Source of the DNA: Trichomonas vaginalis G3
Lineage: Eukaryota > Parabasalia > Trichomonadida > Trichomonadidae
DNA: 64,000 nt
Direction: 5' to 3'
NCBI RefSeq assembly: GCF_026262505.1
Contig: NC_067206.1
Span: 19,551,319-19,615,318, forward strand
Shown: positions 29,118 to 39,148 of the stretch, piece after piece
Position numbering within the stretch: the first letter of the stretch is position 1
Layout: the number at the start of each line of letters is the position of its first letter
Notes under the pieces: generated by a model
The model's database searches: none
What the model saw: only the letters and a program-made list of their open reading frames with translations
Told to the model about the DNA's origin: nothing
Program-made: the position numbers and the translations under genes

Positions 29118-32100
29118 TTATATGTCATAATAGAACCCACTCCGACCAAGCTTTACTTTCTTCCTGACTGAGTTTTTAACTCTTCTTTTTCCTTCATTGC
29201 CCTCTGCTTCAAGTTGTTGCATCTTTGCCTCATGTTCACCTAGTATGTTGTAAATTTCCCATGTCCTTTTTGCCTTTGGGCTCTGGTCGCCCATCTCAGG
29301 TAACCTATATCCTAGAAAGATTTTGTCATAGTTTGTATTTGAGTCTTCGCGTATTGTTTGCATGACTCTTTCCTGAGTTTCCGGTTCAAGCGCTTCAAAC
29401 AGTGCCTGTCCATATGGAATAAGCTCGTTTCCAAATATATGTTTTTGTAGCCATTCTGGTTTTCTTTCCATGTTACCAACTATATCTTTTGTGAATGGGA
29501 AAGCTTTTACCCAATCTTTCAGTCTTGCGTCGTTTATTTCTGTAGTTGGTTTTATTTTGTCAAGGAACATGTTTTTCAATACTAACATTTCATTTGGTAC
29601 TGTCCATTTGAGTTTTCTTAAATATTCATCCCTTCTCGATTCATCGTCTGCAAAGTAAGTTTTTATGACATTTTGTAAACTTTCGTTTGCAAGGTCATGT
29701 ACAATAGGTTCTCTTCCTTCTCTCTCCCTAACTGTCTTTCTAAACTCTTCACCAAATATACCATCTCTATGGTTCTGTGTAGTTCTTTGAGATAAATGTT
29801 CTAGAACGTCAGGTGTTATATTTCCATCAGCCATGTTCATTTCATACTGGTCCAAAATATCTGCATGTTTCATATCTTTCAATGGCATTAAAGCCGCGCT
29901 TAAAATACCAGCTATATCTGGTTCACCATTGACTTCCATTGCGTCTACAACTTCTTGGAATTGTGGTTGTAAGTTTATGAACCACCTATCCGGATTAGCT
30001 TTATGACCCCATCTCATTGTAGTTCCATCGTCTGCAGAAACAAAAGTAGGTTTGTTTCCATCTTGGTTAGGTTCTGAATGAACTTTAAACAATGTTTCAT
30101 TTCTATATGTTTTCTTGAAATTTAACCTTTTATTTTCACCGAGTTCATCCAAAGATTGAACGTTAAATGCTCGTAAGTAAAAAGGGTTGTTGTATTTGTG
30201 TACATTTTTTTTCAGTTCTTCCATTCTATGCTGGATATTTTCATCTGATGTTGGAGTCTTTTGTATGTCGGCAAACATTTTTCGATATTCTTCTACTATG
30301 TCAGCCGAATTTTTTTTAGACTCTTGGAAATATTCCATATTCTCCGCATACTCTTGTTGAGGGTCAAGATTTTTCGGCTGTTCCAAATCTTCATCTAGTT
30401 CTGTGAAGTTAGTTTCCAAAGGAAGGACTTGTTCGTTTCCTTCAGGCTCTTCTAGCTGTTGTTGCTGAACTATTTCTTCCATGTCTGGTTGTATCTGAAC
30501 TTCTTCCTGTGGAGTTTCTTGTACCTCATCTGCTGGCATTTCATATATTCCGAGACCGTTTTCAACAATTTCCCTATCTACGTCATCCGCATTCATAAGC
30601 TTTTGTTCTTTCGTTCCGTCTCTATTTTTTACGCGTTTCATGACGAAAGTTGAATTGTCATTTAGCTCTGACATCAAATATCTCGGAGTAAATTCATCCA
30701 TGTCATTTGGATGATATGCTATTAAATCATATCCCTTAGCGAGCTTGTATTTTCCAGGTTTGAGATTATATCCGTTTTGGTGCTGAGCCATAAAGCTAAA
30801 TAGGTTCGGGTCAGTATTTCCATCCTTGAACTTTCCAATAGCTTCTTTATATCTGTCACTAAAGTCAACAGTATCTGGGAAACCACACTCTTCTTTAAGC
30901 ATTTTTAAGAATTCTTGGTTTCCTTGTTCTCTACTTCTTTTATGTCCTTGCTCTGTTTGTGGTTGTTGTTGTGCAGGGTTTTGAACTGTTGGTTGCTGTG
31001 CTGGTTGTTGTGTTGGTTGTTGTGCTGGTTGTGGAGGTGGTTGTTGTGCATGCCTGTGTCTGTGTCCATGTGACGATGTAAATGTTCTAGGTAGTCCTGG
31101 TGCAGGTGCTTCTCTTGGAGGGTTTGGTGGTATATAAGTTCCACCAGCTGGCACATATGTTCCATCTGCAGCGTAATGTCCTACCTGACTTTTCGTTTTT
31201 AAGAAAGCATTTACTAGGTCTGTTTTGGTCTGTTGTAACTCTTTTTCTTGACTTTTCACAACAGTTGCTCTAACGGCGTCATAGGCACTTTGAACTGCCT
31301 GTCTCGTTGCTGCATCTGTTATTTTCGTCATATTTTGTGCTACTTCTCTTAACTCGTTGTCGAAACCTTCAGACTTCAGTTTCTTTCCAGATGAGAAGTC
31401 GTTCACTTGTTTCACCTTACTATGAAGAGCTTCGAAGGCGTTCTTAAAGTCAGCATTTGTTAAAGCTTCATTTGAACTGTCTTCATCCGCTTGTATTTTT
31501 GTCCTTATTGACCCTATAAGTTGGGCTGCTTTAGCGTTGGCTTGGGCATCTAACCAGTCATTATTAGCTTTTATATATTCTGCGCTTTTCATTGCCTTTT
31601 GCATGGCTGCGTCGTTATTTTTACTTTCTTGTGCTAAGTTTTCATACTGTACGGTTTGGTTTTGCAACTGTAAAAGTTTTTCTGCCTTTACATTTGCTTC
31701 AACTTCTTTTTTATACTCATCGCTATCCATATATGTCTTCAGGGCTTTTTGTTTTATCTCTTCATCTTTCAGTACTTTATATTGAGTAGTATGGTTTTTC
31801 AAATTTACAACATCTTGTTCCATTTTTGCTACTTCTGCTGCTTTTTCTGACACTTTTTTCGCATATTCCTCTGTACTTAGTTCTTTCAGTTGTTCTTCTT
31901 TCTTCTTTTTCTCTACGTTTAACTCATTGAGTTTCTTTGTGTGTCTGTCATATTCTAGTTTCTTTTCGTTTTCACTTATTTGCTTCTGTATGTCTATGTT
32001 TGACTTTTTGACATCTGTTATTTGATTTTTGAGTGAACTCAAATTCATTTGACTTTGAGGGTTATAGGCTGTTCCGTCTGCAGCTCCACCATAGCCTGCC

Positions 32101-32306
32101 ATTTTCGCTAAAAGTGCCGCTCTTAAACCTCCACTCTGTGCACCAACAACTCGGTTTAAAAGCATAGGATTGCTTGACATTTGTTGCAACATAGTGGGGT
32201 CATTCAGCATTTGTTGTTGCAACTGTTGTTGTGGTGTCAGTTTTACTATTGGATGTTTCAATGCTCTCTTCCTCTTACGTATATTCTTACGTAGCTTACG
32301 TGGCAT
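29118..32306 (-). CDS. 1,062-residue coiled-coil and disordered protein, structural candidate
   Basis: Not recognised. Order of regions: basic N-terminus (RKLRKNIRKRKRALKH); Gln/Met-rich stretch; a coiled coil at about residues 85-340 rich in Lys, Glu and Ala; a His/Pro/Gln-rich linker (about 380-440); then two globular parts separated by an acidic Gln/Glu segment (about 590-660), and a basic end (KKVKLGRSGFYYDI). It is next to the capsid gene on the same strand. The size and the mixture suggest a core or tegument-like protein, perhaps organising DNA inside the virion. This is inference. Confidence 0.7.
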   Translation of the reverse strand: MPRKLRKNIRKRKRALKHPIVKLTPQQQLQQQMLNDPTMLQQMSSNPMLLNRVVGAQSGGLRAALLAKMAGYGGAADGTAYNPQSQMNLSSLKNQITDVKKSNIDIQKQISENEKKLEYDRHTKKLNELNVEKKKKEEQLKELSTEEYAKKVSEKAAEVAKMEQDVVNLKNHTTQYKVLKDEEIKQKALKTYMDSDEYKKEVEANVKAEKLLQLQNQTVQYENLAQESKNNDAAMQKAMKSAEYIKANNDWLDAQANAKAAQLIGSIRTKIQADEDSSNEALTNADFKNAFEALHSKVKQVNDFSSGKKLKSEGFDNELREVAQNMTKITDAATRQAVQSAYDAVRATVVKSQEKELQQTKTDLVNAFLKTKSQVGHYAADGTYVPAGGTYIPPNPPREAPAPGLPRTFTSSHGHRHRHAQQPPPQPAQQPTQQPAQQPTVQNPAQQQPQTEQGHKRSREQGNQEFLKMLKEECGFPDTVDFSDRYKEAIGKFKDGNTDPNLFSFMAQHQNGYNLKPGKYKLAKGYDLIAYHPNDMDEFTPRYLMSELNDNSTFVMKRVKNRDGTKEQKLMNADDVDREIVENGLGIYEMPADEVQETPQEEVQIQPDMEEIVQQQQLEEPEGNEQVLPLETNFTELDEDLEQPKNLDPQQEYAENMEYFQESKKNSADIVEEYRKMFADIQKTPTSDENIQHRMEELKKNVHKYNNPFYLRAFNVQSLDELGENKRLNFKKTYRNETLFKVHSEPNQDGNKPTFVSADDGTTMRWGHKANPDRWFINLQPQFQEVVDAMEVNGEPDIAGILSAALMPLKDMKHADILDQYEMNMADGNITPDVLEHLSQRTTQNHRDGIFGEEFRKTVREREGREPIVHDLANESLQNVIKTYFADDESRRDEYLRKLKWTVPNEMLVLKNMFLDKIKPTTEINDARLKDWVKAFPFTKDIVGNMERKPEWLQKHIFGNELIPYGQALFEALEPETQERVMQTIREDSNTNYDKIFLGYRLPEMGDQSPKAKRTWEIYNILGEHEAKMQQLEAEGNEGKRRVKNSVRKKVKLGRSGFYYDI

Positions 32307-32741
32307 TTTAAGTGAAGTTAAAAAGCGGTTTTTGACAGATGTTTATATGACACTTTTTGTTCAGCACAAAAAACTACTCGGTCAAAGTGTTGTCAGTTTT
32401 GTAAAATAACCGTCCTATCTCATTCTATAAGGGGAAAGTCTTCTCAAAGTATACTTCCTTGGAACGCCTGTAACTTTTCCTGTAGCGACGATAGACCCTT
32501 ACTTGTCCGGACAAAGCTGTACTATTTTGAGTGCTCTACAAAAAAGTCAACGGCTACGACTCTCAAAAACCGTTGTGTAAAAAGTTTTACCGTTGGACAA
32601 AAAAGTATATATAGAAAACAAAAAACGTTTATAGTTCATTCAATATTTGAGATGGAACGGTTTGCCAACGGTAACTATTAAATAAAATAAAAAAATAGAG
32701 GGGGTTACCGTTGACGAAAACGGTTTATTTTAAACTTTTCT
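32307..32741. promoter_or_regulatory. Divergent control region with AACGG/CCGTT cluster (second copy)
   Basis: Twin of 6,654-7,089, with the same seven AACGG/CCGTT motifs between about 32,550 and 32,724. It differs by one G in a run near 32,430. Confidence 0.45.
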
Positions 32742-33660
32742 ATGAGTAGTCCGAAAAAAACAGTTTATTTTTGTCTAATGGAAGCCAACATTAACAATTC
32801 TCAACCGCTAACCAAAGCCAAAGCCCCACAACCTCCAAGAACTGGCACAGCTGTTAGAATAACCGCCAAAAAGTCTAACAGCGAATTAAGAGAAATTCTT
32901 CAACAAATTTGCTCTAAATATCTCAAAGACGCCGAAGAAAACACACAACCAGACGCTATATACAATACTCAGTTCTGTGAAGTTCTGAACAAAGCAATTG
33001 CTAGTTCAATTGAACTTACTAAGACAATTCCAAGTCCAATTGAGCTTAGCGATGTCTTAGTTCAGTATTTTCCAACATTTACTAAGCTTATAATGTTGAG
33101 AACTTTATACCAAGTTCGTCAAAATCTTCCTCGTTACATGCAACGGTCATTCGACAAGAGAATTGCCGAATTCCAAGTCTTTAGTTACGGATATGACCAA
33201 GATGAATACATTGACGAGTTCGGAGACAACTGTACAAAATGGTTTGACTGCTATACGACTACACAATTTGAATTCGACTTTCTCGAATTCAACGCAGCAA
33301 CCATTTATATCATTGCTCTTTACCTTTCCGAACAACAACAAGACCTCGCAGATGGAGATGTTGTTTACTGTCGTCATGGAAACTCCTGAACAATTCGGAA
33401 AAAAGAAGTCTCTAATTGCCAAATTTGTTCCAGGACATCAGCTTTTCCAACGCACAGAAGTCTTCTGTATTCCTGGAACTAAGTTCTTTGTCAGGAGCGA
33501 ACTCAAAGAAAGATATAATGTGTCATTCAATTACACATTATATAATGTTTTCGACCCAGAAGAAGGCTTCTTCCCAGAAGCAATGGAGGAAGAAGAAGAG
33601 GAGGAGGAAACACAAGACTCTATCCAAGAAGAGTCCTCCGAATTCACACCAGAAGACTAA
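32742..33660 (+). pseudogene. 305-residue acidic-tailed protein, single frameshift
   Basis: Twin of the intact gene at 7,090-8,007. One extra T near 33,364 shifts the frame after about residue 207. A one-base change in a T run is typical of consensus error. Confidence 0.65.
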
Positions 33661-33712
33661 CAATTTTCCGAATAAAAACCTCATTTTTTACTAAACATCT
33701 TCGGGGCTAGAA

Positions 33713-33767
33713 GGGGCGCAGCCCCTGGAAGCCCCACTACCTTTTTTTTTTTTTTTTTTTTTTTTTT
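33713..33767 (-). repeat. Right terminal inverted repeat of copy 2
   Basis: Hairpin GGGGCTAGAAGGGGC-GCA-GCCCC...AAGCCCC, then ACTACC and 26 T. It mirrors the left end at 8,771-8,830. Confidence 0.78.
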
Positions 33768-34420
33768 GATAGTACTGTGAAAAATGAAAGGTATTTTAAA
33801 TTAAAAAAATGAGATTTTGAGATATCTCTAGAATTAAGAATTTATTATGTATTTGACTTTTATATAACTATGTGTAAAGGATCTCGATGTCTATATGCTT
33901 TAAATAAAATTAAATAAAATGAGATAAAAAATTAAAATGGACAAGAAGATATATGGAAATGTAATTTGTATTGTATTGGTTGTTGGCAAAATGATTTTAA
34001 TACAGATTTAAGGATTTGGAATGGATTTGAAATTAAATGATTTTAATTCAAGGAGTAATAAGATTTTGAACTGGTTTTTATTTTGTGAATGTAAACTCCT
34101 TCCATAGGATATGTATTAGAAAGATCAATGTCAAACTTTTTGAAAGAATTGTTTTTTTGTTGAGCGATTTTCTCATAATTAATAATATATTTAAGTTGGC
34201 GTATCTTACGCCCTTCCAAAAATATGTATTAGAAAGATAAATTTTAGACTTTTTGAAAGAATTGTTTTTTTGTTGAGCGATTTTCTCATATTTAATAATA
34301 TATTTAAGTTGGCGTATCTTACGCCTTTCCAAAAATATGTATTAGAAAGATCAATGTCAAACTTTTTGAAAGAATTGTTTTTTTTGTTGAGTGATTTTCT
34401 CTCATTTGATAATATATTTA
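33768..34420. repeat. Host-like spacer, second copy, with 113-bp tandem repeat
   Basis: The same 653 bases as 8,118-8,770. The 113-bp units start near 34,103. The last five bases, ATTTA (34,416-34,420), match the five bases after the composite element at 56,653-56,657 and are read as its target duplication. Confidence 0.7.
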
Positions 34421-34480
34421 AAAAAAAAAAAAAAAAAAAAAAGGTAGTGGGGCTTCCAGGCACTTCGTGCCTTCTAGCCC
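34421..34480 (+). repeat. Left terminal inverted repeat of the composite element
   Basis: The same sequence as 8,771-8,830: 22 A, GGTAGTGGGGCTTCCAGG and the hairpin. The second hairpin is at 34,521-34,551. Confidence 0.78.
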
Positions 34481-34599
34481 TGAGGATGATTGATATAATG
34501 AAGTTTTTTTTTCTTGGGGTGGGCTTCCAGGCACTTCGTGCCTTCTAGCCCACATAAATGAAGTTCTTATATACGGGTCTTCCAGGAGCTTTTCACAAA

Positions 34600-34870
34600 T
34601 TATATATGTTTTCATGTTTTGTCGAAACTTCTTCGTAAATGTTTTGTCAAGACTTCTTCGTAAATGTTTTGTCATGATTTCATCGTAAATGTTTTGTCAA
34701 GACTTCTTCGTAATGAGCGTAAATGACCAAAAATAATGTTTATGTTAGCATGTTAGATCTAACACGTTTTCTAACATGTTTTCTAACATCGTAGAAAACT
34801 CATGAATTTCATCGTAAATGTTTTGTCAAGACTTCTTCGTAAATGTTTTGTCACTTTTCTGTCACTTTTC
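34600..34870. promoter_or_regulatory. Methyltransferase leader with GTTAGATCTAAC array (second copy)
   Basis: The palindrome lies at 34,752-34,763 with flanking half-sites over 34,742-34,788, between CGTAAATGTTTTGTCAAGAC repeats, as in front of the first copy. Confidence 0.6.
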
Positions 34871-34898
34871 AGGTAAAAACATTTTTATTATATATAAA

Positions 34899-35717
34899 AT
34901 GAATTTTACAAAACCACCGTTACCCTTCTTTGGAAATAAGAGTAGATGTAAAGATATTCTATTGAGAGAACTTAAGAAACTACCGAATGGTCTAACATTT
35001 GTAGATTTGTTCGGTGGAAGTTTCTATATATCCCATTTGTGCCATACAATATTCCCAGACTCAAAGATTATATGCAATGACTTCGACAACTATATGGACC
35101 GTCTCAAACATATACCAGACACAAACAATATATTGAAAGAGTTAAAAGAAAAGATACCTATAGGTAAGATGGAACGTATACCATTAGATAAAAAATATAT
35201 TGTAGGTGAAGTTTTGAAAAAAGCAGAATATATAGACTGGGATAGTATATCTGCTAGACTATTATATAGTGGTTCTATAAGAGTTCATGACATTGAAACA
35301 CTTATGTCAAAAGTTTTATATCTTAACTATACAAATGTTTTCAAAGAGGACATAGAAAAATATATTGAGGGTATAGAGTTTGTGAGATGTCATTGGACAG
35401 AGTTGTATGAAAAATATAAAGACAAGGAAAATATTTTCTTTATAGTGGACCCGCCGTTCTATAACACATGCGATTTTCAATACCAAGTAGACTGGACTTT
35501 GAGAGACTCTTTAGAAACTTTAGACGTTATACATAACCATCCATGCTTTTACTTTACATCCGATAAAAGTGGTTTGGAAACCGTTATGAGATGGTTAGAG
35601 GACATACATGACTATGAGTTTAGATATGACAAGATAGAATATGAGAGAGGTCCTATAAACCGGAGAAAGTGTCATAACAAAGAAATTTTACTAGTAAGTA
35701 AATGTGGTTTGAAATAG
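34899..35717 (+). CDS. D12-class N6-adenine DNA methyltransferase, second copy
   Basis: The same 272-residue protein as at 9,250, with DPPF at residues 184-187. I start at the conserved ATG 34,899; the frame stays open 27 codons upstream by chance. Here the leader is TTTTTATTATATATAAA, two bases shorter than the first copy. Confidence 0.86.
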   Translation: MNFTKPPLPFFGNKSRCKDILLRELKKLPNGLTFVDLFGGSFYISHLCHTIFPDSKIICNDFDNYMDRLKHIPDTNNILKELKEKIPIGKMERIPLDKKYIVGEVLKKAEYIDWDSISARLLYSGSIRVHDIETLMSKVLYLNYTNVFKEDIEKYIEGIEFVRCHWTELYEKYKDKENIFFIVDPPFYNTCDFQYQVDWTLRDSLETLDVIHNHPCFYFTSDKSGLETVMRWLEDIHDYEFRYDKIEYERGPINRRKCHNKEILLVSKCGLK

Positions 35718-35833
35718 GACTACTTGTTTTAGGTTTTTTCCATTGTGTCATTTATTTATTTGACGTGGCAGAAAAGTACAGAGAATATGAAGATGAACCA
35801 ATGCCTGCAAATGTTCAGCATATGTACTCGTAA
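35702..35833 (+). CDS. 43-residue single-span membrane protein, second copy
   Basis: The same reading frame as 10,053-10,184, overlapping the methyltransferase end by 16 bases. Confidence 0.5.
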   Translation: MWFEIGLLVLGFFHCVIYLFDVAEKYREYEDEPMPANVQHMYS

Positions 35834-35856
35834 GAGATATTTTTATCTAATATTAA

Positions 35857-36219
35857 ATGGACGCACAGAACTTAGCGAATGCACAGCAACCTGGACAACC
35901 AAACCCAGAGAATATTCCAAATGAAGTTAGAATACAAACTGCAATGGCAAACTATGGTCAAGTGCCAACAGATGTACAAATGCAAACTGCCATGTCAAAT
36001 GACGCTGCGTTAGGTTTGCCACCATGGTATGCAAATATGAGATGGAAAGAGTTTTATACAAACCCTGAAGTGGGATATAAACAACTTTATGCAGATGACG
36101 CGAACACAGGAGTTGACCCAGAATATGTTTTCTACCAGAGGAGAAACAGAATGTATGAGCTCCAGTTAAAAAATGCTATGGAACTCAGAAGGAAACGTAA
36201 GAGACTAGGTGGACATTAG
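35857..36219 (+). CDS. 120-residue basic-tailed protein, second copy
   Basis: Identical to the protein at 10,208. The leader TTTTTATCTAATATTAA fits the element-wide start pattern. Confidence 0.6.
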   Translation: MDAQNLANAQQPGQPNPENIPNEVRIQTAMANYGQVPTDVQMQTAMSNDAALGLPPWYANMRWKEFYTNPEVGYKQLYADDANTGVDPEYVFYQRRNRMYELQLKNAMELRRKRKRLGGH

Positions 36220-36237
36220 ATTTTTACATATAGTAAA

Positions 36238-36480
36238 ATGGGTTTCTTTGGAAGAATAGGAAACTTCTTTCGAAATGTTGGAAGAGGTATATGGAATGGA
36301 ATAAAATCTGTCGGAAAAGGAATTTGGAACGGAGTCAAAAATATTGGTAAAAGGGTAGGTCAGTTTGTTGGTATTATACCTAAAGACCCTGAACCAGAAG
36401 AACAAGCTCCTGTTATACAACAGCCTGAACCTGCACCACAGTCAAGTTGGCAACCAAATCCAACACCTCAACCGTATTAA
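36238..36480 (+). CDS. 80-residue MGFFG amphipathic protein, candidate membrane-active virion peptide
   Basis: The first 45 residues are a glycine-rich, positively charged amphipathic helix-like stretch (MGFFGRIGNFFRNVGRGIWN, with two related GIWNG[IV]K units). A Pro/Gln-rich tail follows. Gly at position 2 could be myristoylated. Such a layout is typical of membrane-disrupting peptides; delivery through the host membrane is inferred. It converges on the 282-residue gene with 4 bp between stop codons. Intact also at 54,698. Confidence 0.62.
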   Translation: MGFFGRIGNFFRNVGRGIWNGIKSVGKGIWNGVKNIGKRVGQFVGIIPKDPEPEEQAPVIQQPEPAPQSSWQPNPTPQPY

Positions 36481-36484
36481 AAAA

Positions 36485-37333
36485 TTATATTTTTACCGTT
36501 CGATAGTAGTTGTATATGAAACTAAGTTCTAAGTAAAACGCATGGTATAATGGAATTATTCTTTTTCTTCCATCTGTAGTAAACCATACTTGAAAGTCTG
36601 AAATACTTCCACTTGGTGGTTCGTATAACTTTGTAGGTTTTTCGTAAAAGTCATTTGCCAAGCATAAAAAAGAGTTTTGTGCACCAGAAAATGAAGCATG
36701 AACGATAATAGCATCTGAGTCGAAAACATTTTCATACGTTCCATTAGGGTTTTCGACTTCATAAAAGTTCGGGTGTACTGGATATGCTGCAGGCTGATTT
36801 AACATCCTCAAAAATCTATACCATGCCAAGTTGTTATATTTTGTAGAAATATAAACGTTTTCTCCAAGGTCTTCTATTCTATTGATTTTAACAGTTGCAT
36901 TTTTCCTGTCATATAAAATATCGAGATGGTACTCTCCTTCGTCAATGTTGTACTGTTTTGCATATTCGAGATAGATATCGTTTATTTTTTCTTGAAAAGC
37001 TTGAAGAGTTGTTTCTAAGTTTACAAGCAAATTCACTTGTAAAAGTTTTCCCTGTTCAAATTTCTCATACGTACGTTTTTCTTTGTTATAGTATCGAACT
37101 TCAAAACCGACCGTAAATGGGAAACCATGTATGGCTTCTGAAATGAACTTCATTCTACGAAAGCCAATAGCTTTTGTGACGGATGGGTCTCTTAGCCATC
37201 TCAATGGGTAGTCAAAACGATAGCCTTCATGCTTTACGGTCTCTGTCTCAAACTTTTGACCGACATTAGTAAAAAGTTCATCTAATGGTTTAGTTGTAGC
37301 AACTCTTGAATTTTCTTTTTCTATTGGAAGCAT
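36485..37333 (-). CDS. 282-residue candidate virion protein, second copy
   Basis: The same protein as at 10,830-11,678, intact. It diverges from the fibre gene across the same 18-bp promoter (37,334-37,351). Confidence 0.7.
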   Translation of the reverse strand: MLPIEKENSRVATTKPLDELFTNVGQKFETETVKHEGYRFDYPLRWLRDPSVTKAIGFRRMKFISEAIHGFPFTVGFEVRYYNKEKRTYEKFEQGKLLQVNLLVNLETTLQAFQEKINDIYLEYAKQYNIDEGEYHLDILYDRKNATVKINRIEDLGENVYISTKYNNLAWYRFLRMLNQPAAYPVHPNFYEVENPNGTYENVFDSDAIIVHASFSGAQNSFLCLANDFYEKPTKLYEPPSGSISDFQVWFTTDGRKRIIPLYHAFYLELSFIYNYYRTVKI

Positions 37334-37351
37334 ATTTTATCTAGAATAAAA

Positions 37352-39148
37352 ATGTCGAAAGAAACAGCGTCTATGAGAGAAATACAACACAACCGACAAC
37401 TCATTATGCAAGCTCTAAATAAGAACACAACAAACTTTTCAAACTATTCTAAGATATCTGAGTCATTGAAAGAAGGAAACTTAAAACTGACATTAAACCC
37501 AATGACAGATGAGTTTCTGTTTCAAGACAGTAAGAACCATACTGTTTGTATAAATCCAACAAAAAGAACTTTAAACGAGAAACCTATAGATGAACTTCTT
37601 TTGAAAGCAGATGTTGACAACAAAGCAGACAAAACATATGTAGACGATGCAATAGCAAAAGAAGAAGAAAGAGCTGACAAAGCTTATGCAACAAAAGAAC
37701 ATACTCATCCTGAACTAGCAGACAAAACATATGTTGACAATAAAATGTCAAGTGAAGTGACAAGAGCTGACAAAGAATATTCTAAAAAGACTCATACACA
37801 TACCATTGCAAATATTACAAACTTACAAGAAACCTTAAACAGTAAAAGTGACGTTGGACATACACATACCATTGCAAATATTACAAACTTACAAGAAACC
37901 TTAAACAGTAAAAGTGACGTTGGACATACACATACCATTGCAAATATTACAAACTTACAAGAAACCTTAAACAGTAAAAGTGACGTTGGACATACACATA
38001 CCATTGCAAATATTACAAACTTACAAGAAACCTTAAACAGTAAAAGTGACGTTGGACATACACATACCATTGCAAATATTGCAAACTTACAAGAAACATT
38101 AGAGACAAAAGCAGATAAAACATATGTCAATGAAATATACCAAAGTTTAGTTGGAACAAAAAATATTGAAACTATTGTTGGTGACTTTTCTGTCAATGAG
38201 AAAACAAATATTTTAGATGGCAGTTTGTACACTCCTTAAAAAATGGTATACGGTATAAACTCATTCCGAAAAATAACAATGAAATGTATGTAAGCTATAA
38301 AAAGAACGATGGTACACAAGTTAAAGTTCCATTAGACAACAACTGCTACTTAAACTTATATGGAGACGAACAAAAGAAATATTTCCGAGTTTATGAAATG
38401 ACAGATATGACATTGCCTGACCAGCTCCAGCACCATACTATTATGACTATGGAGATGACGTCAGAACACCACATGTAGATGAACAAAAGCTAACATTATA
38501 TTTAGATTTTTATAGATATAAAAGATATAATGCAATAGAAAAAACGAGAATAGTATACTATTATGAAGATGACAGAAATAAATCTTATAGTCAAGATTTT
38601 ACCTACCCTGAAAACATAAGATTATATTATAAAAAATATTCTGACTTAAACCAGAGGAAACCTGAAATAGTTGCACTATATTTTAAGTTCAAAGAGACAA
38701 TCCTATAATATCTCATATGTTTGATTTAATGAACCCAGTAGGTTCTATTTATACATCTATGGAAGCAAGAGGTCCTCAAGTAATGTTTGGTGTTGGTGCA
38801 TGGACTCAATAGTCGACAGGTTTTTGTATTGTGCAAACTCTTCAAAGGAAACAGGTGGAAGTAAAACGATTTCAGGTGAAAATTTACCTGCACACAGTCA
38901 CTACATAGATTTAAGTACATCTCAAGCAGGTTGGCATAAGCATAGATATTGGGATTGGTCAGGAATGACAAAGGTCAAGGATATGATGTTAAAGACAACG
39001 TTAAGTTTGCTATAAATTGTTACTGGGATGACACTCAGGGAGAAGGAAACCATACACATTTCGTTTCAGGATATACGCAAACAACGGGACAAAGTAAAGA
39101 ATACATGCACCTTACATGACAGTTTACGCATGGTATAGAATTGCTTAG
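37352..39148 (+). pseudogene. Fibre protein, frameshifted copy
   Basis: The N-terminus (MSKETASMRE) and the five 66-bp repeats read through to about 38,195. Indels near 38,197, 38,422, 38,690, 38,810, 38,973 and 39,106 then break the collar part. Its repeats are the same as in the first copy and differ from those of the inverted arm. Confidence 0.7.

Larger units (their letters stand above)
8771..33767. mobile_element. Complete integrated Polinton-like virus element (copy 2)
   Basis: This 24,997-bp unit is bounded by inverted termini. The left end is a run of 22 A followed by GGTAGTGGGGCTTCCAGG and a hairpin; the right end is the inverse, ending in 26 T. It holds about 27 protein genes and a tRNA-like unit. 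From the left: methyltransferase, small virion candidates, fibre, integrase, HNH, KilA-N genes, packaging ATPase, helicase, capsid genes. Capsid, ATPase, integrase and terminal repeats are the Polinton/Polinton-like virus hallmarks. A protein-primed DNA polymerase B, present in classical Mavericks, is absent. The outer flanks do not match as a target duplication (ATTTA on the left, GATAG on the right), which fits a recombinant of two neighbouring elements. Confidence 0.8.
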
